Shown piece by piece: positions 1 through 6,179 of a stretch of DNA of 12,468 bases (positions are counted from its first letter, which is position 1; each line of letters starts with the position of its first letter). This stretch comes from an uncultured Bacilli bacterium. GTDB taxonomy: Bacteria > Bacillota_I > Bacilli_A > RF39 > UBA660. The DNA is taken from NCBI GenBank assembly GCA_944358375.1, contig CALVQT010000020.1:1-12468 (forward strand), read 5' to 3'. A program made the position numbers and the translations under genes. The notes under the pieces are model-generated. The model was not told the DNA's origin, made no database searches, and saw only the letters and a list, made by a program, of their open reading frames with translations.

Positions 1-2
1 AT

Positions 3-104
3 TTATTAAAAAGTAATGCATTAAAAGAAGATATTGAAATTAAATATATGAATTCTACTGAAGCAGAGGCTGTAAAATTATATGAAAGTAAAATATTTTT
101 ATAA
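3..104 (+). pseudogene. ugd: 3' remnant of a UDP-glucose 6-dehydrogenase-like gene
   Basis: An open frame enters from the left edge and stops with TAA at 102-104, giving the last 33 residues of a protein. The segment EIKYMNSTEAEAVKL closely resembles the stretch between the NAD-binding and central helical domains of UDP-glucose/nucleotide-sugar dehydrogenases, which make UDP-glucuronate for polysaccharides. In that family the segment continues as FANTYLALRV-like sequence and roughly another half of the protein. Here it ends after only YESKIFL. No continuation is seen in the other frames before the next promoter, so the C-terminal half, including the catalytic cysteine region, seems deleted. 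The family match is from memory, and the N-terminal part lies outside the window. Confidence 0.55.
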
Positions 105-141
105 TAAATGTTTTATTTTTTTATTATAAATTTAAAAAATG

Positions 142-150
142 TGTTATAAT
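142..150 (+). promoter_or_regulatory. extended -10 promoter for the VanZ-like gene
   Basis: TGTTATAAT at 142-150 is a TG extension plus a consensus TATAAT box, 29 bases before the ATG at 180. Only a weak -35 (TTATTA, 121-126) is visible, as is usual for extended -10 promoters. The ribosome-binding site AAAGGGATGG (167-176) lies between promoter and start. Confidence 0.55.
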
Positions 151-179
151 AAAACAGATATTTTGTAAAGGGATGGATT

Positions 180-626
180 ATGAAGTGGATTAAGAAAAAT
201 ATAAATATTATATTATTGATTATATGGATGATAATTATATTTGTTATGTCTTCTTTTAATGGAGAATCTTCTGGTAATCAGAGTAATTTTATTGTTAAAA
301 TAATAAGTGAAATATTTAGTATTAGTAATATTAATTATTTATCTTTTATAATTAGAAAATTAGCACATTTTACGGAATATTTTATCTTAGGAATATTAGT
401 TATAAATAATTTTAAGAAAATAGATAAAAAAATAATATTTGGAAGTATTATTTTTTGTATGTTGTATGCTTTTACTGATGAATTTCATCAATTATTTGTT
501 AGTGGTAGAAGTGGTCAAATAACAGACGTTTTAATTGATAGTATAGGATCTATATGTGGTATTTATGGATATTTATTATTTAAAAATTATTTTTTATTTT
601 TGAAATATAATATAAAGATTAGTTAA
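180..626 (+). CDS. VanZ-family membrane protein
   Basis: A 148-residue protein with about four hydrophobic segments (roughly residues 8-24, 58-76, 84-100 and 118-140). It carries the VanZ-family signatures: an MSSFNGESS segment at 23-31, RKLAHFTEY at 59-67, and DEFHQLFVSGRSG at 100-112 followed by D116. VanZ proteins are small integral membrane proteins. The founding member gives low-level teicoplanin resistance, but most relatives have no proven role and may act on the cell envelope. The ATG at 180 follows AAAGGGATGG with good spacing. The gene sits alone between two promoters, next to a likely sugar-nucleotide gene remnant and upstream of a signalling gene. Nothing ties it to glycopeptide resistance here. 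The family call is strong; the function is unknown. Confidence 0.85.
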   Translation: MKWIKKNINIILLIIWMIIIFVMSSFNGESSGNQSNFIVKIISEIFSISNINYLSFIIRKLAHFTEYFILGILVINNFKKIDKKIIFGSIIFCMLYAFTDEFHQLFVSGRSGQITDVLIDSIGSICGIYGYLLFKNYFLFLKYNIKIS

Positions 627-687
627 TAAGTATTAAATATATGCTTTTATAAGGACGCAACGTATTAAATATTTGGAGTATTTTTTC

Positions 688-715
688 TTGAAAAAAAAAC
701 AAATTATTGTATAAT
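688..715 (+). promoter_or_regulatory. sigma-A-type promoter for the GGDEF-EAL gene
   Basis: TTGAAA (688-693) and TATAAT (710-715) are separated by 16 bases, close to the vegetative consensus. The ribosome-binding site AGAGGG (730-735) and the ATG at 743 follow, leaving a leader of only about 20 bases. The gene therefore appears to have its own promoter and not to depend on the VanZ-like gene. Confidence 0.7.
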
Positions 716-742
716 TAGTTTGATTATATAGAGGGTGTTGTT

Positions 743-2932
743 ATGGATAATAAAAAGAGAATAGTTAAATATTTAGCTTTATCATTATTAGTATTTATTT
801 TATTTATGGTTATTCTAAATATTTATTCTAATATATTAAAAAGTAAGTTAACAGATCAAGTAATGATAACTTTAGAGGAAGTTGTTTATCAAAATAAAAT
901 GGTTGTAGAAAATCAAATTTCAAAACAGAAAAAAGTAATTGAAGAATTAGCATTTATATTGAATTCTGAAGAGGCTTTAATTAACGATCATGTTTTAGAG
1001 TCTATAAGTGAAATATATAAAATTGGGGATTATAAAAATATAGGAATAGTAACACCAAAAAAAACAGTATATATTTCTTCTGATGGTAAATTTACTACCA
1101 AAGAAGAAAATTATTTTAAGAATCTTGATGATAAAAATAGTTTATTTGTGGTAGATAATGATATAGTTGATGGTATATTTATAAGTGAACTGGTTACTTC
1201 TAATGATGGGGAAAAGGGATATTTATTTATTTCTTATGATTTGATGTTTTTAGTATCTAGATTATCAATACCATCATTTGATGAGAATGGATATGCTTAT
1301 ATTATAGATAGTGATGGTAATAAAATATTAAATTGTAATGATAAAAATAGTGTCTCTAATTTTATAAATATTTTTGATGAAATGTTAAAAGTAGATAAAA
1401 ATAATTTAAATGCTGTAAATATACTGAAAGAGAAGATGAATAGTAATGAAGCAGGAATAGTTTCTTTTTCTAATATAATAAGTAAAGATATGTATTATTT
1501 CCCATTAAATATAAATGATTGGTATATTTTGGCAATAGTTCCAAGTATAACAATAAATAATGCATATAATAGTATTATGTTTATGACTTTGGTATTTACA
1601 ATATGTATAGTTTTAATGTTGTTAATTTTGTTATCAATTATAATAATTGCTAACTATAAAAAATTATATAATTTAATTTATGTAGATCCAATTACTGGAG
1701 GATTTTCGTTTGCTAAATTTTCTAATGAAATAACCATAAGAGGAAATAATCATAAAAAAAAGGCTTTAATAGCGTTAGATATAAATAATTTTAAATTAGT
1801 AAATACTTTATTTGGATATGAAGAGAGTAATAAAATTCTTAAGAAGATAACTAATATTATTGATAAGGAATGTTCGATGCATGGTTTTTCAACTAGAGAG
1901 ATGGCTGATTATTATTTGATATATTATGAATATGGAAATGATGAGAGATTGTTGCGTTTTGTTGAAAATATATATAATAGTATTTGTAATTTAAGAATAT
2001 TAAATAGTGATTATGTATTAGTGCCTAGTATGGGAATTTATACATTTACTAAGTTGGATGAAAGTGTTGATGATATTAAAAATAAGGCTATTATTGCTTG
2101 GAAAAATATAAAAAATGATAATTATGCTTATTATGGATTATTTAATGATAAAATTTTAAATACTATGGTTGATAATAAAAAGATATTAGATAAATTAATT
2201 AATGCTACAGAAAATGATAAATTAGAGATAAATTATCAACCTAAATATGATGCGGTATCAAGGAAAATAGTTGGTGCAGAAGCATTACTTCGTTTTAGTG
2301 ATAATGATGGAAATATGATATCTCCTAATGTGTTTATTCCAATTGTTGAAGAATCTGGATTTATTACGGTTATAGATAATTATGTTTTTAGAAAAGTGTC
2401 TATGGATGTTAATAAATTAAAGAAAAATAATGTAAAGACTGTTCCAATATCTATTAATATATCAAGAAAAAAATTAGAAGAGAGAAATTTTGTTAAAGAT
2501 TATTTAAAAATAATTAAAGAAAATAAAATTTCTGTAAATGATATTGAAATAGAAATAACTGAAGGAACTATTTTAGCGGATAATAAATCAATAAAACATT
2601 CTGTCAAGGAATTAAAGAAAGCTGGTTTTAATATATTAGTTGATGATTTTGGGACTGGTTATTCTTCTATTTCAACCTTAAAAGATTTAGACATTGATGG
2701 AATAAAAATTGATAGAAGTTTTATTATTGATAATAGTGAAAAAAGCAAAGAAATTGTAAAATATGTATTTAATTTAGCTACTGCTTTAAAGGTTAAAACT
2801 ACAGCGGAAGGTGTAGAAACAAAAGAACAATACGATATGTTAAAAAAACTAAATTGTAATACTATACAGGGATATTATTTTTCAAATGTTATTACATTAA
2901 TTGAACTACAAACATTACTTGAAAATAATTAA
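743..2932 (+). CDS. membrane-bound GGDEF-EAL protein, probable c-di-GMP phosphodiesterase
   Basis: A 729-residue protein that probably hydrolyses cyclic-di-GMP. It has a membrane segment (about 9-29), an extracytoplasmic sensing region of about 245 residues resembling a Cache-type domain, a second membrane segment (277-303), a GGDEF domain (about 310-460) and an EAL domain (about 480-728). The GGDEF signature is degraded to MADYY (387-391), so cyclase activity is unlikely; the domain may be structural or regulatory. The EAL domain keeps its key motifs: EALLR at 513-517, the NIS motif, ITEGT, DDFGTGYSS beginning at D634, KIDRSF, AEGVET and the final QGYYFS. Metal- and substrate-binding residues thus look intact. 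Start ATG follows AGAGGG. The gene is monocistronic, ending in a strong terminator, and lies just upstream of a polysaccharide operon it may influence through the second messenger. Its ligand is not predictable. Confidence 0.9.
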   Translation: MDNKKRIVKYLALSLLVFILFMVILNIYSNILKSKLTDQVMITLEEVVYQNKMVVENQISKQKKVIEELAFILNSEEALINDHVLESISEIYKIGDYKNIGIVTPKKTVYISSDGKFTTKEENYFKNLDDKNSLFVVDNDIVDGIFISELVTSNDGEKGYLFISYDLMFLVSRLSIPSFDENGYAYIIDSDGNKILNCNDKNSVSNFINIFDEMLKVDKNNLNAVNILKEKMNSNEAGIVSFSNIISKDMYYFPLNINDWYILAIVPSITINNAYNSIMFMTLVFTICIVLMLLILLSIIIIANYKKLYNLIYVDPITGGFSFAKFSNEITIRGNNHKKKALIALDINNFKLVNTLFGYEESNKILKKITNIIDKECSMHGFSTREMADYYLIYYEYGNDERLLRFVENIYNSICNLRILNSDYVLVPSMGIYTFTKLDESVDDIKNKAIIAWKNIKNDNYAYYGLFNDKILNTMVDNKKILDKLINATENDKLEINYQPKYDAVSRKIVGAEALLRFSDNDGNMISPNVFIPIVEESGFITVIDNYVFRKVSMDVNKLKKNNVKTVPISINISRKKLEERNFVKDYLKIIKENKISVNDIEIEITEGTILADNKSIKHSVKELKKAGFNILVDDFGTGYSSISTLKDLDIDGIKIDRSFIIDNSEKSKEIVKYVFNLATALKVKTTAEGVETKEQYDMLKKLNCNTIQGYYFSNVITLIELQTLLENN

Positions 2933-2956
2933 TTTTAAATTTTATTAAAAAAAGAG

Positions 2957-2997
2957 AAAAGTGAAACTGCCTTTTTGCAGATTCACTTTTTTAATTT
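2957..2997 (+). terminator. Rho-independent terminator after the GGDEF-EAL gene
   Basis: Arms 2957-2970 (AAAAGTGAAACTGC) and 2977-2990 (GCAGATTCACTTTT) pair over 14 positions with one A-A mismatch around a six-base loop. A T-rich run follows. It lies 25 bases after the stop codon, and its A-rich 5' side means it may also work on the other strand. Confidence 0.88.
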
Positions 2998-2998
2998 T

Positions 2999-3230
2999 TG
3001 ATATTTTTCAAATATAATTTACTGTAATATATTATATAGATCATTTTAGTAATATATAGAAATATGTTAATAAATTTGAATTTATATAAGTAGTAAATAT
3101 TTTTTAGTTAACTTTTTTCATATATATTGTTTTAATAACATATTATGTATTAATTTAATGTATTCTTATAGTTAACATTTAAGAAAATATTATAAATACA
3201 ACAAAAGTTTTTATTTGATATAAAAAATTA
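2999..3230. other. AT-rich intergenic region without a gene
   Basis: About 230 bases of very AT-rich sequence with no convincing reading frame on either strand. The octamer TAGTTAAC, containing the palindrome GTTAAC, occurs at 3105-3112 and 3169-3176, with a weak dyad TGTT/AACA (3128-3140) between them. These could be operator sites for the operon downstream, but in such AT-rich DNA they may be chance. Confidence 0.4.
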
Positions 3231-3249
3231 CTTGCAATTTGTAGAATTT

Positions 3250-3255
3250 TATAAT
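3250..3255 (+). promoter_or_regulatory. probable -10 box of the polysaccharide operon
   Basis: TATAAT at 3250-3255 is the best -10 box before the operon and would start transcription near 3262, exactly where the sequence becomes GC-rich. No good -35 lies 16-18 bases upstream (TTACTT at 3228 is poor; TTGCAA at 3232 is too close). If real, the promoter may need an activator. Confidence 0.45.
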
Positions 3256-3260
3256 ACAAT

Positions 3261-3303
3261 AGGGCCGTATCAAGGGCTGTTGGCCTTAGAAGGGAGCAGG
3301 TTG
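3261..3303 (+). promoter_or_regulatory. GC-rich leader with hairpin and ribosome-binding site
   Basis: These roughly 40 bases are far richer in G and C than anything nearby. AGGGCC (3261-3266) can pair with GGCCTT (3282-3287 region) around a loop containing AAGGGCTG. AAGG near 3272 can also pair with CCTT (3284-3287), so two folds compete. The ribosome-binding site AGAAGGGAG (3288-3296) directly follows, so folding could affect translation of the first operon gene. It matches no riboswitch class I recognise. Confidence 0.4.
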
Positions 3304-3999
3304 TTGAGAAAAGTTTTAAGAGAAGAAGTAAAATACATGCTTAATTTAGATGAATATAGCAAGAAGTTGAATTATTTAAAATGTATTTTAGATCCAGATG
3401 AACATAATGGACAACAAGGTTATTTAGTACGTTCGCTTTATTTTGACACATTTGAAGATCGTGATTTTTATGAAAAAGAAATGGGAATAGAATTGAGAAG
3501 AAAAATACGTTTAAGAGTGTATGATCCAAAATCAAATTATGCTTATTTGGAAATAAAACAAAAACAAGGTAAATATCAACAAAAAAGAAGTTTAAAAATT
3601 GAAAAAAAAGATGCTATTGATATATGTAGAGGAATATATGAACCCTTACTAAAATATAAAGATTCTTTTGCTGTTGAATGTTATACTTATATGAAAGTGA
3701 ATTTTTACAAACCAAAAGTAATTGTTGAATATTATCGTGAAGCATTTATTGCTAAAGAAAATGATATTAGAATAACTTTTGATCACAATATTCGTTCAAC
3801 GGAATCAAATTTGAATATTTTTGATGAAAATTTACTTACTTCACCGGTCTTAGATAATTCAAATGTTATACTGGAAGTTAAATACAATGGATTTTTATTA
3901 AGTTATATTAAAGATGCACTAAAAAATAGTGTAAAGACTAATACATCAGTGAGTAAATATTCTTTATCACGAAATATTAGTCATAAACCAAGTTTTTAA
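3304..3999 (+). CDS. VTC-domain (polyphosphate polymerase-like) protein
   Basis: The 231-residue product is a VTC-type triphosphate-tunnel protein, a family that includes the yeast Vtc4 polyphosphate polymerase and binds phosphate chains in a basic barrel. The tunnel residues are in place: K10 in REEVKY, R43, the R69/R71 pair in IRLRVY, E83/K85/K87 in LEIKQK, K94/R95, R145, R156 with D160, and E191/K193 in LEVKY. It thus looks catalytically competent, though the bacterial substrate is unknown. There is no signal peptide, so it is probably cytoplasmic. The start is taken as TTG at 3304, 7 bases after AGAAGGGAG. The frame stays open back to a TTG at 3232, but those extra 24 codons precede the ribosome-binding site and lie outside the domain. 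It is the first gene of the run; the next starts 14 bases on. Confidence 0.85.
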   Translation: MRKVLREEVKYMLNLDEYSKKLNYLKCILDPDEHNGQQGYLVRSLYFDTFEDRDFYEKEMGIELRRKIRLRVYDPKSNYAYLEIKQKQGKYQQKRSLKIEKKDAIDICRGIYEPLLKYKDSFAVECYTYMKVNFYKPKVIVEYYREAFIAKENDIRITFDHNIRSTESNLNIFDENLLTSPVLDNSNVILEVKYNGFLLSYIKDALKNSVKTNTSVSKYSLSRNISHKPSF

Positions 4000-4013
4000 A
4001 AGGAGAAATTTAA

Positions 4014-4694
4014 ATGAAAGAAAAATTAATAGAATTGTTTGATGTTTCAACAAGAACATTGAGTTTTGAACAAATTGTTATGCATATTATTATTGCATTA
4101 ATTTTAGGATTAGTTATTTATATATCATATTACTTTTCACATGAAGGAACTATTTATAGTAAAAAATTTAACGTTTCATTAGTAATGTTAACAATATTAA
4201 CTACTGTTGTAATGACTGTAATTGGAAACAATATTGCTTTATCACTAGGTATGGTTGGTGCTTTATCTATTGTTCGTTTTCGTACAGCTATTAAGGATTC
4301 AAGGGATACTGCATACATTTTTTGGGCAATTGTTGTAGGAATTGCTTGTGGAGTAGGTGATTATTTAGTAGCAGGAATTGGTTCTTGTGTTGTATTAGTA
4401 TTCTTATTAATGTTAGGTAGAATAAGAAATGATAATAGAATATTAATTGTTATTAAAACAAATTTAAATAATGAAAGAAAAGTTGAAGGAATAATTTTTG
4501 ATTATTTTAATTGTAAAGCAAATTTAAGAGTAAAAAATACTGATCAAAAGAATATTGAATTTATTTATGAAATATCAAAAAAATATTATGATAAAACATT
4601 AGAAAATGAAAAAAGTATTATTGAGACATTATATAAATTAAAAGATATTGAATATGTAAATATTGTTACACAAAATGATGAAATAAGTGGTTAA
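4014..4694 (+). CDS. DUF4956 membrane protein
   Basis: A 226-residue membrane protein with about four helices between residues 20 and 138 and a soluble C-terminal domain of about 90 residues, probably cytoplasmic. The conserved DUF4956 core is seen as GMVGALSIVRFRTAIKD followed by SRDTAYIFWAI. This glycine- and arginine-bearing stretch somewhat resembles MgtC-like membrane proteins. Members of this family are often encoded next to VTC-domain and CotH genes, as here, which suggests a shared process; no biochemical activity is firmly known. The ATG at 4014 follows AAAGGAG (3999-4005). The stop is one base from the next gene's ATG, so the two are probably translationally coupled. It may anchor the VTC protein to the membrane or move a phosphate compound; that is inference. 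Confidence 0.83.
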   Translation: MKEKLIELFDVSTRTLSFEQIVMHIIIALILGLVIYISYYFSHEGTIYSKKFNVSLVMLTILTTVVMTVIGNNIALSLGMVGALSIVRFRTAIKDSRDTAYIFWAIVVGIACGVGDYLVAGIGSCVVLVFLLMLGRIRNDNRILIVIKTNLNNERKVEGIIFDYFNCKANLRVKNTDQKNIEFIYEISKKYYDKTLENEKSIIETLYKLKDIEYVNIVTQNDEISG

Positions 4695-4695
4695 A

Positions 4696-6168
4696 ATGAA
4701 AAATAAATTAATTATATTGTTAATTATTTTAGTATTATGTGTTTTTTCTGCATTTGTTTCAGATAATTTAGATAATAGTAAAATGGAAAGATTTCATCAA
4801 CATTTAAGTAGTCAACAACCAGATGAAAAAATAGATTTATCTAGTATTAATGCAGATATTTATCAATCAATTGATATAACTAAGGATAATTTTAAAACTC
4901 ATTTGCCTATTATTGAAATTAATACTAATGATCAACTAATACCTGCAGCAGATAGTGTAGCAACAAATGAATATATAACAGTTGATTTTAAAGTTTATGA
5001 TGAACAAGAAAAAAATAATACTTTTAATAATAAGCCTAATATAACTACTTTTGCTCAAATAAGATATAGAGGTAATTCAAGCTTAAAATTTGATAAAAAA
5101 GGTATAAGAATAAAATTAGTTGATGATAGTGGGAATGATAATAATCAAAAATTATTAGGAATGAGTAGTGATAATGATTATGTATTACATGGTCCGTATT
5201 TAGATAAAACATTATTAAGAAATTATTTAGGATATAATATAACTGCTGAAATAATGGGTTATTCTCCTAATGTTAGATTTTGTGAAGTGTTTATAAATAA
5301 TGAATATCAAGGGTTATATTTATTAGTAGAAACTGTAAAGGTAAATAAAAATAGAGTTAATGTAACAAAAATACATGATAATTCTTTTGCAACTAGTTAT
5401 ATGTTAGAAATAGATACCAAAGATGACTTAAAAAATGCGGAATTATATTTAAATAATTTTTCAACTTATACTAAGATAAATCCTAAAAATTATTTTATTC
5501 AATATCCAACTAGTGAAAAGATAAATAATCAAATAGTTGATTATATAGAAAACGATTTGTCTTATTTTGAAAAAAGATTATATTCTTATGATTATGATTC
5601 TAATACGTTTGGTTATTATAATGACATAGATATTAATTCTTTTATAAATTATACAGTAATTAATGAATTCTTTTTAAATTATGATGCGGGTAGTAATTCA
5701 ACTATAATTTATAAAGATATAACAGGTAAATATAAATTAGTTTTTTGGGATATGAATAATATATTTGATAATTATTTTGTTTCTTTACTAAATGATAATG
5801 CTTTTTATTTAAAAGATAAGCCTTGGTTCGAGATGCTTTTTAAAGATGAATATTTTACCGATTTAGTTATTGCTAGATATAAAGAATTAAGAGAAACATA
5901 TTTAGATGAAGAATATTTAAATAATTATATCGATGAGGTAGTAGAATATTTGGGCCCAGCAATCTATCGTAATTTTGTTAAATGGGGAAATTCTTTTACA
6001 GATGAAAAAAATTTATTAATTCCTGTTGAAAGAAATATTCATTCTTATTCTGAGGCGATAGAACAATTAAAATATGCTATGAAAGTTCGTGGTCAATTTT
6101 TAGATGATAATATTGAATCAATTAGACAATTCAGTCACGAATCAAAAGTTAAAAATTATAATCCGTAG
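4696..6168 (+). CDS. CotH-family kinase-like protein, membrane-anchored
   Basis: A 490-residue protein with an N-terminal hydrophobic segment (5-21, signal anchor or signal peptide) followed by a CotH kinase fold. Family landmarks appear in order: IRYRGNSSLKF (122-132), LLGM (153-156), DKTLLRNYL (170-178), EVFINNEYQGLYLLVE (197-212), KVNKNRVNV, a segment with D330, and WDMNNIFD (351-358), where D352 fits the metal-binding aspartate of the WDFD-like motif. Bacillus CotH phosphorylates spore-coat proteins. This one would act outside the membrane and sits in a polysaccharide operon, so its target may be a surface protein or glycan. The ATG at 4696 is preferred; GTG at 4687, overlapping the previous gene, is possible. 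The ribosome-binding site is weak, which suggests coupling to DUF4956. Confidence 0.85.
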   Translation: MKNKLIILLIILVLCVFSAFVSDNLDNSKMERFHQHLSSQQPDEKIDLSSINADIYQSIDITKDNFKTHLPIIEINTNDQLIPAADSVATNEYITVDFKVYDEQEKNNTFNNKPNITTFAQIRYRGNSSLKFDKKGIRIKLVDDSGNDNNQKLLGMSSDNDYVLHGPYLDKTLLRNYLGYNITAEIMGYSPNVRFCEVFINNEYQGLYLLVETVKVNKNRVNVTKIHDNSFATSYMLEIDTKDDLKNAELYLNNFSTYTKINPKNYFIQYPTSEKINNQIVDYIENDLSYFEKRLYSYDYDSNTFGYYNDIDINSFINYTVINEFFLNYDAGSNSTIIYKDITGKYKLVFWDMNNIFDNYFVSLLNDNAFYLKDKPWFEMLFKDEYFTDLVIARYKELRETYLDEEYLNNYIDEVVEYLGPAIYRNFVKWGNSFTDEKNLLIPVERNIHSYSEAIEQLKYAMKVRGQFLDDNIESIRQFSHESKVKNYNP

Positions 6169-6179
6169 GGCGGTGAAAT

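Noticed and set aside
651..662. GGACGCAACG, resembling the core of a type I cyclic-di-GMP riboswitch, upstream of the GGDEF-EAL gene
   Set aside because: The rest of the aptamer (the GCAAACC side, conserved stems and tetraloop) is absent, and the match lies upstream of the gene's promoter.
630..672. Direct repeat GTATTAAATAT at 630-640 and 662-672
   Set aside because: An 11-base A/T repeat is expected by chance in such AT-rich DNA, and nothing else marks a mobile element end there.
3232..3303. N-terminal extension of the VTC protein from TTG at 3232
   Set aside because: These codons precede a good ribosome-binding site (3288-3296), overlap the predicted -10 box and match no part of the VTC domain; TTG at 3304 is preferred.
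3341..3535. Minus-strand open frame of 64 codons inside the VTC gene
   Set aside because: It lies opposite a well-conserved domain and has no ribosome-binding site or recognisable features.
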